Below are positions 37,364 to 43,936 of a stretch of DNA of 64,000 bases, piece by piece (the stretch's first letter is position 1; each line of letters starts with the position of its first letter). The translations under genes were made by a program, and so were the position numbers. This DNA comes from Echinarachnius parma (Eukaryota; Echinodermata; Echinoidea; Clypeasteroida; Echinarachniidae), in the NCBI GenBank assembly GCA_037951105.1, contig JBAMJV010002953.1:55719-119718 (forward strand), written 5' to 3'. A model generated the notes under the pieces. That model saw only the letters and a list, made by a program, of their open reading frames with translations. It was not told where the DNA came from and did not search any database.

Positions 37364-38723
37364 TAATAATAATAATGATTATAATAATAACATTGATAAT
37401 AATAATAGTAATAATATTAATAACACGAATAACTACTGATAATAATAATAATAACGTGATAATAATAATGGTAATCGATGTAAATCTTAATACATCACCC
37501 TATTAAAGCACTGTATCACATTACCGTTAATCCCTAGGTTCATTGTAGGACCACTCGTAGCGGGCGGTTACCTTAGTAAGTACTTTGGATTTGCTACAAC
37601 CGCCTCCATCCTAGCTCTGGGCAGTCTTCTGGTCGGTGTCATCGTCCTTATATCTACTTTCCTGGAGCATTGGTGGATCAGCAGGTGAGACGGTTGAATA
37701 CATGACATTTGTAATCCTTGATAAGATTCATCTTATTGTAAAATTGTTGAATCAAACAGTTATATTTCCTCACATTCAATTAACCTGCTATTTTCAATTG
37801 ACATTTCGGACATCTTTCGCTGAGCCTGACCGCTAGATGGCGCTGTTGTCAGACACTGGTCTCACTCGTGACTCAGAAGGTGACCAGATTGTAATCAGCA
37901 GACTTGAGCCGTATAATTATACACGGCTCTGGTAATCAATATTGAACCGCGCCATCTAGCGGTCAGACACAATACAACTTCGAGGAAGCCGATGTCAGAA
38001 ACGGCAAGTCAAAATAGTTTGTTGATTATGTGAAAAGTATGTGTTTGTCGATTGTGAAACAGTGTGTACAAACACTTTGACACACTGTTCTCTTCGAGAG
38101 TTAATAAACGAGTAAAATTGAGCAATTAACTTTGTAAAATTCAACCAAAATCTCTAATTGGAGCTTTCACATTTCTTGTGGTCCTTGTTGTTTGTCTTCT
38201 GGTAGCAGAAGAATGAAATTGGCTTTCATTTGTCAAATGAAGATATTTATCATGGAGATATTAAAGATTGAATTTGATAGCGTCGTTAGACGCTTACCGA
38301 CCGTAGTCACGAGCATCCGAATTCGGATACTTCGCGCGAACAGTCGGGATAAAATCAGACATTGATTCTCTCTGTTTTCACTGGATAAAAATTATCCCTT
38401 TTCTATAAAAGGAAATATATATATATATATATATATATATCACATACCATTCTCAAGAGTCTTGCAATAAAATTAGTATATGAATGAAGTCTCAGATATA
38501 ATTTTGTGACAAAAGAAATATAAAGTTAATGGATCACTTTAACCGACTTCTATGACTGACGGCCATCGTATTCCTCTTCAGGCTCTCAACGGGAAGAAGA
38601 GAAAGTGAGATGCATCTACCAGGAGCAACAGTTACTGCTGATAATCACCCATCATCTGATGAGGCAGTGCCCTTGATTCAGGGCCCCTGCCAGGCCCAGG
38701 ACGGAATACCTACATTAAAGTGA
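11346..38723 (+). CDS. SLC18B1-like: SLC18B1-like major facilitator transporter, whole gene span (introns included)
   Basis: Predicted 12-helix proton-coupled transporter of the SLC18 branch of the major facilitator superfamily. Vertebrate SLC18B1 is described as a vesicular polyamine transporter; substrate here is unknown. Exons: 11346-11729, 12565-12660, 14775-14786 (tentative), 14874-14914, 17084-17231 or its duplicate 20794-20941, 25693-25761, 28455-28548, 30717-30952, 32826-32917, 34613-34711, 35331-35405, 37538-37684 and 38582-38723. Every phase agrees and the total is 1635 nt, 544 codons plus stop. Helix 5 carries the antiporter motif C (GMGGVIGPVFGG), and the helix 8-9 loop has FGRLGDK, a motif-A echo. 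Helix 11 repeats a GP..GG pattern. The loop between helices 2 and 3 looks about six residues short, so a tiny exon may be missing. A head-to-tail paralogue ends at 3125. An AATAAA lies at 39133, about 410 bases after the stop. Confidence 0.85.
12327..12356. repeat. Short perfect hairpin
   Basis: Twelve-base arms CTATACTGGCAA and TTGCCAGTATAG with a six-base loop, in intron 1. Isolated; no function is apparent. Confidence 0.7.
12565..12660 (+). CDS. SLC18B1-like: Exon 2: transmembrane helix 2
   Basis: Acceptor ttttgtacag, then 32 codons in phase 0 (ASRHGMGEIHIFIVFGLQP… to VSPVVGYF), then a perfect GTAAGT donor. It continues directly from exon 1 and matches the SLC18B1 segment in which a short helix-1/2 loop is followed by helix 2 and a G-N/Y-aromatic end. 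Confidence 0.85.
12661..14773 (+). other. Intron sequence with little recognisable content
   Basis: AT-rich intron between the helix-2 exon and the tentative microexon. Holds a T run near 13314-13331 and one GGGCCCGTTTCATGAAAG hairpin-element end at about 13689. A very small exon for the helix 2-3 loop may be hidden here; I could not identify it. Confidence 0.5.
14775..14786 (+). CDS. SLC18B1-like: Tentative 12-nt microexon (KSNM)
   Basis: Twelve bases between a strong acceptor (ttatctttttctcgtag) and a GTGAGT donor, in phase 0 on both sides. It would add Lys-Ser-Asn-Met before the exon at 14874. The stop TAG just upstream in frame means it can only be this short. Its position fits the positively charged loop that leads into helix 3. 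It is supported only by splice signals and phase; the loop still looks short. Confidence 0.4.
14874..14914 (+). CDS. SLC18B1-like: Exon encoding transmembrane helix 3 (41 nt)
   Basis: Reads IGMFLESVGNILFG plus two leftover bases. It aligns with the GMFVSGGVTILFG helix-3 segment I recall for SLC18B1. Its 3n+2 length is exactly what the next exon needs (its first base A completes a Gly codon). The acceptor is weak (gagagtgctgtag) and the donor is GTCAGT, so it is easily missed by gene finders. Confidence 0.7.
15013..15474. mobile_element. Foldback element, family D
   Basis: Ends TATAGTCCAGTCAAT and ATTGACTGGACTATA. Arms of about 150 bases contain GGAATTCTGTTCAGGAAACT, its reverse complement, and the AAACCACTTTCCG segment. 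No ORF. A second, right-hand arm lies at 16287-16431 (and 19995-20139 in the duplicate). Confidence 0.85.
15592..16296 (+). repeat. Dimeric 346-bp repeat with octamer-type palindromes
   Basis: Palindromes of the form ATTTGCATATTATGCAAA occur at 15592, 15767, 15938, 16114 and 16277, spaced 163-175 bases apart. Sequence between 15592-15937 and 15938-16283 is homologous, so the true unit is about 346 bases with two palindromes. The last three are copied in the duplication near 19646, 19822 and 19985. Confidence 0.8.
16287..16431 (+). repeat. Solo right arm of foldback family D
   Basis: Runs from AAACCACTTTCCGCAACTTC to TTGACTGGACTA, matching 15330-15474. Together with 15013-15474 it brackets the octamer repeat, so all of 15013-16431 may be one composite element. 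Confidence 0.7.
16493..16570 (+). repeat. (TG)n microsatellite
   Basis: Long TG tract with two short interruptions. A second TG tract lies at about 16763-16805. Both recur in the duplicate at about 20201-20275 and 20470-20515 with a two-base length difference. Confidence 0.9.
17084..17231 (+). CDS. SLC18B1-like: Exon encoding helix 4 (duplicate copy 1)
   Basis: 148 nt after the acceptor taatgatttcag, ending at a GTAAGT donor. It begins with one base completing a codon, then reads 49 residues (LCAKFEENTWFIVGTYVSRS…STVVLTINADIFPRNLARNA), giving helix 4 and the following loop. The SRSISGFG stretch occupies the place of the helix-4 R-x3-G-x-G motif common in vesicular transporters. An identical exon lies 3710 bases downstream in a tandem duplication. 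Confidence 0.85.
18280..18432. mobile_element. 153-bp hairpin element
   Basis: Arms of about 52 bases (GTTGCAGAAAGAGATACAAT inward, and the inverse at the right) differ by one mismatch. The LINE fragment begins immediately after it. Its GGCCCCGTTGCAGAAA-type end is shared with the element at 35911. Confidence 0.9.
18433..19621 (+). pseudogene. Duplicated 5' part of the same LINE
   Basis: Copy of 22143-23464 produced by the tandem duplication, with a 130-base internal deletion and an abrupt end at the duplication junction inside the RT palm. It carries the same TGA-separated frames and the same DHIFT frame break as copy 2. This shows that those defects pre-date the duplication, while the 130-base deletion post-dates it. 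Confidence 0.85.
20794..20941 (+). CDS. SLC18B1-like: Exon encoding helix 4 (duplicate copy 2)
   Basis: No difference from 17084-17231 in the exon or its two splice signals; one base differs about 20 bases upstream of the acceptor. If spliced after copy 1, reading enters phase 0 and reaches TGA after five codons (TLCQI then stop). Only one copy can therefore be used in a productive transcript. See the findings on the duplication. Confidence 0.8.
21990..22142. mobile_element. 153-bp hairpin element, duplicate
   Basis: Copy of 18280-18432 carried by the tandem duplication, again directly abutting the LINE's 5' end. Confidence 0.9.
22143..25371 (+). pseudogene. LINE endonuclease/reverse transcriptase ORF, disrupted
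   Basis: The coding remnant can be followed in pieces. 22143-22869 has the endonuclease end and a basic pre-RT region, then a TGA. 22932-23294 has the RT fingers (NNKASGIDN, GEDQAGFRSGYSTLDHIFT) and a frame break with about 12-25 residues missing. From about 23305 come FIDYKKDFD, GVRQGENLSPLLFAIYLND and the catalytic YADD at 23653. After the MITE the frame resumes at 24435. 24640-25371 encodes the C-terminal domain with a CX2C-X9-H-X4-C knuckle-like cluster and a stop. Reverse transcription motifs are intact, but stops, a deletion and the MITE make it non-functional. It would have encoded ORF2 for target-primed retrotransposition. Confidence 0.85.
23896..24430 (+). mobile_element. TTAA-flanked MITE, family A copy inside the LINE ORF
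   Basis: TTAA at 23892-23895 and 24431-24434. Removing the element and one TTAA restores the LINE reading frame exactly (…FNGSFNKAICKQV…), which proves the target duplication. Central palindrome at 24071-24095. Confidence 0.95.
25598..25612 (+). other. LINE 3'-end hairpin
   Basis: GCCCC-CGTGA-GGGGC, a five-pair stem with five-base loop, 12 bases before the AATAAA and 21 bases before the hexamer tail. Such terminal hairpins are typical recognition elements for LINE reverse transcriptases; function here is inferred. Confidence 0.6.
25633..25686 (+). repeat. (CATTGT)9 tail microsatellite
   Basis: Nine perfect hexamer units forming the 3' terminus of the LINE. They end four bases before the splice-acceptor AG of the helix-5 exon. 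Confidence 0.95.
25693..25761 (+). CDS. SLC18B1-like: Exon encoding helix 5 with antiporter motif C
   Basis: Twenty-three codons in phase 0 between AG at 25691-25692 and a GTAAGC donor: GLIEMTVGMGGV then IGPVFGGALYE. The G-x3-GPx2GG pattern is motif C of proton antiporters of the major facilitator superfamily. The exon's upstream intron end is the hexamer tail of a LINE. Confidence 0.9.
25990..26862. mobile_element. 0.87-kb nested palindrome (foldback element)
   Basis: Outer ends CGTCACACC and GGTGTGACG. Main arms 26039 to about 26430 and about 26440-26832 are near-perfect inverses (TCTAGACAATAGCTGATCAC at the outside). Each arm contains its own hairpin built on CTGAACAAAAG…CTTTTGTTCAG, and the centre has GGAGCGCAGCGAGA against TCTCGCTGCGCTCC. 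No protein is encoded. Lies in the intron after the helix-5 exon. Confidence 0.9.
27035..27951. repeat. Dispersed repeat E, copy 1 (split by a MITE)
   Basis: Homologous to 55580-56045 on both sides of the MITE at 27136-27679, for example GTATGCGCGATTCCGCGTTG and TAGTAGGCGGTTTCCTGGCC. Its nature is unknown; no ORF. Confidence 0.8.
27136..27679. mobile_element. TA-flanked MITE with CAGGGTGGCCCC ends
   Basis: Inverted ends CAGGGTGGCCCCCAAAAAAC and the inverse GTTTTTTTGGGGCCACCCTG (approximately), flanked by TA at 27134-27135 and 27680-27681. Inner arms are also inverted (AACAACGATACCAAGAACAG). Mariner/Tc1-like by target site and end style (inference). The uninserted sequence is seen in repeat E copy 2. 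Confidence 0.85.
28455..28548 (+). CDS. SLC18B1-like: Exon encoding helix 6
   Basis: 94 nt after the acceptor gattgttgacag: LGGSSYILPFAVVGVIDILA… to FTSIVLPTT plus one base, with a GTGAGT donor. It corresponds to the hydrophobic helix 6 ending in a L-P before the central cytosolic loop. Confidence 0.85.
29045..29330. repeat. Degenerate family B-like sequence
   Basis: Shares GTCCACTGAGTGATGTGTGA and the CATTGCACTAACTTGTTACA stretch with reversed family B copies, but both ends are lost. A similar worn copy spans roughly 54770-55110. Confidence 0.45.
29963..29990. repeat. 28-bp perfect palindrome
   Basis: Each half reads AAGTTATAATACAT. Lies 68 bases after a TGACGTCA site in the intron before the helix-7/8 exon. 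Confidence 0.8.
30317..30348. promoter_or_regulatory. Paired CRE sites in a perfect inverted repeat
   Basis: AATTGTGACGTCA, six bases, then the exact inverse. Each arm contains the palindromic CREB/ATF site TGACGTCA (30322-30329 and 30336-30343). A third full site lies at 29888-29895. Regulatory role is inferred from the motif only. Confidence 0.5.
30396..30596. mobile_element. Foldback element of about 200 bp
   Basis: Arms of about 95 bases; the inner 50 are nearly exact (AATAGACA…TTTTTAATTTCTC against GAGAAATTAAAAATGT). The GC-rich centre GGCCTGCGGCC lies near 30491. Confidence 0.8.
30717..30952 (+). CDS. SLC18B1-like: Exon encoding the central loop and helices 7-8
   Basis: 236 nt from the acceptor tactgaacag to a GTAAAT donor. 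Two bases complete the previous codon. A short polar loop (SRQVSDRGSMSTLLRIP) precedes helix 7 (WPLALALSINGATFGFIEST) and helix 8 (IHIGLVFLSESGAYMASTVF), ending FGRLGDK. The central loop is very short. The local GC content is higher than in the flanking introns, as expected for coding sequence. Confidence 0.9.
31359..32348. mobile_element. Element with 169-bp inverted termini
   Basis: Arms 31359-31527 and 32180-32348 begin CAATACGTGCCTTCGCA and share GATCACGTGACAAAATTCTA. The 650-base middle has no recognisable ORF. A non-autonomous DNA transposon is the likeliest reading. Lies between the helix-8 and helix-9 exons. Confidence 0.8.
32826..32917 (+). CDS. SLC18B1-like: Exon encoding helix 9
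   Basis: 92 nt after the acceptor gcttccatacag: GFSRHSVILGLVVSSVGLLL then VAPSPVFQIN plus GG, with a GTAAGC donor. The start (phase 0) and end (two bases over) fit the neighbours. Confidence 0.8.
33004..33529 (+). mobile_element. TTAA-flanked MITE, family A copy
   Basis: TTAA at 33000-33003 and 33530-33533. Very close to the copy at 23896-24430, including the central palindrome at 33171-33195, so these two belong to one recent subfamily. Lies in the intron after the helix-9 exon. Confidence 0.9.
34001..34200 (+). mobile_element. tRNA-derived SINE
   Basis: Perfect Pol III A box TAGCTCAGTCGG (34008-34019) and B box GGTTCGAATCC (34052-34062) at tRNA spacing, with an AGC triplet in the anticodon position. 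The acceptor stem and one anticodon-stem pair do not form, so this is not a working tRNA gene. It continues into a T-rich and GCCCTGACGAAGAATCTGCT body, as SINEs do. Confidence 0.7.
34202..34425. mobile_element. GC-rich hairpin MITE
   Basis: Arms GCAGACAGAGCCGACTCGAC…CGATCCGACTG and the exact inverse ending GGCTT. About 224 bases, no ORF, directly abutting the SINE. Confidence 0.8.
34613..34711 (+). CDS. SLC18B1-like: Exon encoding helix 10
   Basis: 99 nt after a strong polypyrimidine acceptor (ttttttttactag): HKMWLLFVSLVVFGVGCGSL then VAGCVGDMFRTS, with a GTAAGT donor. It corresponds to the helix-10 WLL…GLSAG segment of the family. Confidence 0.85.
35331..35405 (+). CDS. SLC18B1-like: Exon encoding the start of helix 11
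   Basis: 75 nt after aaaatttcag: VRHGMPDDLATKGIVSGFIT then STTAIG, with a GTAAGT donor. The GIVSG segment matches the conserved LVSG before helix 11. Confidence 0.85.
35459..35754 (+). mobile_element. Family B MITE copy (shortened)
   Basis: TTAA at 35455-35458 and 35755-35758 in the intron after the helix-11 exon. 296 bases, lacking part of the inner left half. Confidence 0.8.
35875..36312 (+). repeat. Tandem duplication of 219 bp carrying a hairpin element
   Basis: 35875-36093 and 36094-36312 are almost identical. Each holds a hairpin element with ends GGCCCCGTTGCA and TCTGCAACAGGCCC, and the start of the GGGGGGTGTTTCACAAAG element. The second copy alone continues into the complete element at 36281. 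Confidence 0.85.
36281..36596. mobile_element. MITE with GTGTTTCACAAAGATCC ends
   Basis: Inverted arms of about 53 bases: GGGGGGTGTTTCACAAAGAT, TAAGTTAAACTTAACTCTAA and their inverses, ending CCCCCC. No ORF. Confidence 0.85.
36800..37440 (+). repeat. Trinucleotide microsatellite block (ACT)n and (AAT)n
   Basis: About 150 bases of ACT repeats (36806-36955), then AAT/ATA-rich repeats at about 37180-37264 and 37304-37460. Any long Ser/Asn/Ile reading frame here is repeat-derived and not a gene. It lies in the intron just before the helix-11/12 exon. Confidence 0.95.
37538..37684 (+). CDS. SLC18B1-like: Exon encoding the end of helix 11 and helix 12
   Basis: 147 nt after the acceptor aatccctag: FIVGPLVAGGYLSKYFGFAT then helix 12 (SILALGSLLVGVIVLISTF) and LEHWWIS, with a GTGAGA donor. 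It is the direct counterpart of 1753-1899 in the upstream paralogue. Confidence 0.9.
37827..37965. promoter_or_regulatory. Inverted pair of CTCF-like motifs
   Basis: TGACCGCTAGATGGCGC at 37827-37843 and its exact inverse at 37949-37965. The core CCGCTAGATGGC matches the CTCF consensus CCASYAGRKGGC at 11 of 12 positions. It could equally be the ends of a small hairpin element. Confidence 0.4.
38582..38723 (+). CDS. SLC18B1-like: Last coding exon, cytosolic C-terminus
   Basis: Acceptor ttcctcttcag, then about 47 residues (…RRESEMHLPGATVTADNH…DEAVPLIQGPCQAQDGIPTLK) and TGA at 38721-38723. It is longer by 13 residues at the end than the paralogue's tail. The region from 38724 to about 39138 would be the 3' UTR; it holds a G run and a C run and ends in an AATAAA at 39133. 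Confidence 0.85.
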
Positions 38724-39132
38724 TCCATCGACTTTCAGAAGTGTGCCGCTTGGGGTGACGTCCAGGTGGGCGGAGCCCTCAGAAGCTTTTGGATTGTAGT
38801 TATTCAAGCCCCAAAGTTAAAACTACAGGCTAAACATTACAAAACTGGCGTGATGGAGGGAGGGGTGGGGGGGGGGGGTACTCGCGCCCAGGACCCCCCC
38901 CCCCCCCCCCTCGCTACGCCACTCATTAACTTGGTCAAACTTAACTAGAAACTTGTTTGAGATTATACATTTCCCGTGTACTATGTAGTTTGGCTTATTG
39001 TAACAGAAACAAAATGTTGTTTTTATGTCTCCAATAGTATGGAGATCTTTATTATTGAATGAAAAGCGTTAACAAAATGTTAATAATTTATGTTAATTTT
39101 TGTTATGATTTATAAGATCTTGGATGCTTCAC

Positions 39133-39138
39133 AATAAA
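39133..39138 (+). promoter_or_regulatory. Candidate polyadenylation signal
   Basis: AATAAA about 410 bases after the transporter stop codon. It abuts a LINE fragment, so it could instead belong to older repeat sequence. Confidence 0.35.
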
Positions 39139-39960
39139 TTAAAGTTGAACGACAGTAAAACATAATTTTTGATTGTTGGAACACCCAGACAGGTTTCAAA
39201 ATTAAACATTAGTAACATTAATGTTGGAAATTACGATCGTCTATCTAACAAGGTGAGAAATGTAGGTGTGTGGTTTGATACCGGTCTGAGCAAGGGAAAA
39301 CGTATTTCAAAAACATGCAAAGTAGCCTTTTTATGATATATAATATTCGTCGTATACGAAAATACTTGGACCAGAAAAGTGCCGAAACACTTATACATGC
39401 ATTTAAGTAGTAAAATTGATTATTGTAATGGTTTGTTGTTTGGTTTGCCCGATACGCAATTAATGAAACTGCAGCTGGTACAAAATGCATGTGCCAGACT
39501 TGTTTGTAACTCGTCAATTTTGTCATATCACTCCTTTGTTGAAAACATTACATCTGTTGCCTGTTAAACAACGCATTATTTTAAAATTTTTGCTGATTGT
39601 GTATAAAGCAATGCATGGTCAAGCCCCAAGTTATATAATTTAATTACTTTCGTTGTAATCACATTCTCATTATAATTTGAGAAGCTCACGTGATACACTA
39701 CTCTTGGAGTTACCCAAATGTTCTGCCAAAACAAAGATAACTTTGGGAGATCGTGCATTTGTTTGTGTCGCCCCGAAACTATGGAACAGTTTACCATTTT
39801 GTTTGAGAAAAATTGAAACTATTGATACATTTAAGTCTACGTTCAGGCCTTTCCATAAGATTGTTTGTTTGTACGTTCTAGTTCTTGCACGTTTGTTTTT
39901 GTTCACTTAAAAAGGAATTTTTTTTAAAGCGCAGTAGAGTATATATGTATAGTAGCTGCG
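39138..39960 (+). pseudogene. CR1-like LINE ORF2 C-terminal fragment
   Basis: Readable in broken frames: KLNDSKTEF-like and VRNVGVWFD, then SKIDYCNGLLFGLPDTQL…LVQNACARLV, then an LPVKQRI-like segment, and LGDRAFVCVAPKLWNSLPF…IDTFKSTFRPFHK. These are the hallmark post-RT segments of CR1/L2 LINEs (DYCN.LL.GLP, APKLWNSLP). Several stops and frameshifts; no RT catalytic part remains. Confidence 0.85.
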
Positions 39961-40182
39961 TTATACAAATGTTCGTATTATTATTATTAATAATAGATTA
40001 TAGTTAAATTCAATAGTCAGTCTGTCAGTAGATGGGAAAATATATGTAAATTTCCACTTTTCTTCAATAGGTAACTTTTCTTTGAAAAATTGTCACTAAT
40101 TACTCAGAAGAATCTTACAATGATATTGGTATTTGATTGAAGTATCAAACATCCCTTTTGGAAACAAATCTTTTGACGTTAA

Positions 40183-40544
40183 AGGGGCTTAATAACATTG
40201 TCCAAATCCTCAAAATCCAATTAGAATTTTAACCTTGTTGTATTCGTATTAAAAATAAAAGCATGGGACAGGTTTCAGTTTTTCAAATCTCCCTTTCGTT
40301 AAAAAGATATTTACGATTGAAGTGTTCAGATGTTAAATTATCCACTGGATCGCGAAAACCGTGTATAAAGTGAATGCAATCAGCTAGTGAATATCACTTT
40401 GCATTGTTGCTCATTACTCGGCCATAAAACGTCCATTTAACTTGAAATGTTCACACAACACCCAGTGGACATATGAGATAACAACACTATACATTGTATT
40501 AACCACATCATTTTTGCACATTTCAGCAACGTTACTAGATCCCT
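40183..40544 (+). mobile_element. Family B MITE copy
   Basis: TTAA at 40179-40182 and 40545-40548. Starts AGGGGCTTAATAACATTGTC and ends GTTACTAGATCCC. Confidence 0.85.
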
Positions 40545-40777
40545 TTAATGGCTCACTTAAAATATACTTCATTGTCATAGCAGAAGCCGCTTTTTAAAGA
40601 GCATACTCTGTGAGGTGCAAGTTCATACATGTCATACATATGATAAAGGCGAACCTATCTATAAAGACCATTGAAGGGATAAAGAAAAGCTGGTATTTAT
40701 AAGGAGGTGGTCCATATATAGCCATGTTCATGTACAAGGCAAAATGATTCATGCAGAGTCATGATTAGTGGCCTTAA

Positions 40778-41101
40778 AGGGACTTAGTAACATTGTCCAA
40801 ATCCTCAAAATCCAATTGGAATTCTAGCAGTTCCCGTGTTGTATTCGTATTAACAATACAAGCATGGGACAGGTTTCGGTTTTTTCAAATTTCCCTTTCG
40901 TTTAAAAGATATTTACGATTGAAGTGTTCAGATGTTAAATTATCCACTGGACCGCGAAAACCGTATACAGAGTGAGTGCAATGAGTTAATGAATATCGCT
41001 TTGCATTTTTGCTCATTACTCGGCCATATAACGTCCATTTAACTTAAAATTTTCAGACACCACCCAGTGGACATATCAGATAACAACAGTATACATTGTA
41101 A
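40778..41101 (+). mobile_element. Family B MITE, right end missing
   Basis: Starts after TTAA at 40774-40777 and matches the copy 600 bases upstream until about 41101. The final about 50 bases are absent. Confidence 0.8.
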
Positions 41102-41849
41102 AGCAAAGCAATGTGTATCAAACAAGATGAAGCAAACACATTTAAAGAACTGAAACATATATTTGTTTTTTGGGGGGGCAAATAATGTATTTATTCATGA
41201 TTTGACATTCGGCTAAGTTTCATAACACCATTTGTACATAATATGCGAAATAAATAAATGACAGCGCATTATCAAAATATACTCTTAAAGTGTTAATGTG
41301 ACTAGCGATTAGTATCATTGCAAAGCTATACTAACGCCATTATTACACAATTTTCAGCCACCATTTTACCACCTGTGTTATAACAATGCTCAACTTTGAT
41401 GAACAAACGTGTTCCTTTATCTTTGTATCAAGAAATCAAATTCATCAGCAATTGTTTCACCACTCGTGGCATGCAAACTATCAACCAATTTTGTATCATT
41501 GTATTAAGAATTCAAAAGAAAATTTCATTACAAAATGTGATATTATTTATACAGAATGTCATGTTTTATCGAGCTCATTATTTCTAAACATTTTACAGAA
41601 ATTTCAACCATGTTGTGCAACGTATGAATTAAATAAAACAAACTAATGTGAAACTTAAACTTATATAAATAAATACTAAACTTAATATAATACATGTCAA
41701 CATAAACCGAATCGAAATGATAATTTGATATTCCCTTTTGCAATGAATTTCATATAACAACACAATAGAACTCTAATATCACAAATGTTAATAGAATAAT
41801 TGTTTTGAACTTTTAACCGAGGTTCTTGCCTTTTTGTAAATACTACGTT

Positions 41850-42150
41850 ATATAATCCTTTATCTTTTTATTTAGTGTTAATACCAAATATTTGTATTTA
41901 ATCACAGAACTTATATTAGCTTAGATGTAGAATAGCTTGTAGTTTAAGTATGTATTCAACAGTTATTCATTATTTATGATATTCTCATTGCTACGCTACT
42001 TATGTGTGTTAATGGTACCAGACACGATTAGCATTTAATGCTATTTTCTGGTCCCAATTATCCTTTTAATATTTATGTTACACATTGACATTTGATTGTT
42101 ATATTGATGTACTTTTTATTTGGATAATAAAACATCAAACTCAAACTCAA
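41850..42150 (+). mobile_element. Possible LINE 3' UTR with CAAACT tail
   Basis: T-rich sequence ending GGATAATAAAACATCAAACT-CAAACTCAA, a polyadenylation-like signal followed by short tandem hexamers, the usual shape of LINE 3' ends. No ORF precedes it. Confidence 0.35.
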
Positions 42151-42399
42151 TAAAAACGCACTAAATAATTATGTTATTATCACTATAATACATGTGCTGC
42201 ATCCGCTACATAGAACAGAGAAACATGCATAACATATGCAGGGCCCACTGGTGAAGCAATAATAAAACGTTACTATTAGCATAGTATTATATGTATGCCT
42301 CAACAATTAAAAAAAATTAAATAAAGGAATGTTCGCTCAAAGTACATATGGTTGAATATGAAGAACATCTTGACAAAGATAACGATAATGTTCGACATA

Positions 42400-42652
42400 T
42401 GAAGAGCTTAGTTCCAAAAGGCGCTAAATACACTTTCCATAAAAAATTGAGTAAACGATATCAGTACATAAATAAGCTACGTAGCTATCTAGAAACCAAA
42501 TTTTAGGACAAATTACACAGCCAAAATCAAAATATGGAACGTTCCATTTTCACAGTCCCATAGGCATGTGTACAAAGTTTGAAGACCAAAAAACCTACTT
42601 TGCTCTTAAGTTGGAAAAGTGGATTTAGCGCCTTTAGGAATTAAGCTCTTCA
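42400..42652. mobile_element. Hairpin MITE, family C copy 2
   Basis: TGAAGAGCTTAGTTCCAAAA at the left, its inverse (…GGAATTAAGCTCTTCA) at the right, flanked by TA. Confidence 0.8.
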
Positions 42653-43387
42653 TATACAAAACACATTCTTAGAGTTTATAATTGACATAGCCTACATACA
42701 AACAAAATATGAAGTCAAATCCAATAGTACCTGGCACATAGTAAACTGATACATCTGGAGTTTTCGTAAAGTTGTGTACTATATGAACCATAGATGTGTA
42801 AAGATGTGTACTATATGAACATCACAACTATACAACTTTACACAACTAATTTGCAGTGTAATGTTATCTGAGAAGTGTTATTTTAATTCACAAAAATGGG
42901 AACTAATTTTAAATAGAGAATTAATAAGATGACTATCACATGCATGCACATTTTTTAAATCTCAATATACATAAATATAATCACTATCACCTTGTGAATA
43001 TCAATGTTGTATTTCAATAAACGTGTGCACAAACACTACCGTCTTAAGAATATTCATTTTACTTTCTTAAGAAAACAGCGTCCGATGTTCTCGGGTAATG
43101 AAGTAATGAAATACTTGATGAAAGCCCTCTCCATTGGATAATCTTGATGGTCTAGCGGATATGACGTAAATCAGGACGTCATTGGATCGACTCCAACCAT
43201 AATTAGCCTTCTTGTAATGTGTGTGTTTTTTCGGAAATGTACTTTGCATTAGCAGATTGGTGAAGGGATAAACAAGTATAATGAATTTCCCAAATGTAAG
43301 GAAATATGTCAAAAAATATTGTATTGTTAAAGTATCATGTATGTCACAATAGAACAATAAGCATATTTATTGTAACCCCCAAGTTAA

Positions 43388-43936
43388 AGGGATAGTTGAG
43401 TTTTGGTAAAGAGAGTACAGTTTTGGTCAAACTGAATTTTTGTAACCAAAACCTGCACCGTTACATTACAAACTAATAGTTATAACTCCACCATGCTCAA
43501 AATTAATAACAAATTACAAATAACTAAGTACAAATCCTGTTATCATTTAAAAAGAGCCGTTAACACTCAAGAGGACGCTCTCTAAACACTCATCGGTTTC
43601 AACCATTTTAAATACAAATATTGTGCATGTGATGTTTTGTTGAAATAGTGATCATATAGAGAGATAATCAACAACTATTTAAAAACTTCTTTTGTACATT
43701 TTTAAAAAGAGGAAGCATCTACAAAAAAATGTTAACGGCTGGTTCAAAATTATCAAATAATTGTGGGGCCCCACAATTACAAATGTTATGTTTATGGATA
43801 TTTCAGGCATTTCTGAACCGATTTTGATCAAATAAAGTTGATTCTGTATGCTCTTTCGAATTCGACACTCAGTTTTTCATTATCTCACAAAACATATTTT
43901 GTGTAGCGCCCTCTATACCAAAACTCAACTATCCCT
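43388..43936 (-). mobile_element. TTAA-flanked MITE, family A copy, reversed
   Basis: TTAA at 43384-43387 and 43937-43940. The inner sequence runs opposite to the copies above. Central perfect 22-bp palindrome at 43758-43779, each arm TAATTGTGGGG. Confidence 0.85.

Noticed and set aside
36793..37506. Long Ser-rich, Asn-rich and Ile-rich open frames
   Set aside because: They are translations of ACT and AAT trinucleotide repeats on both strands, with no non-repeat coding sequence.
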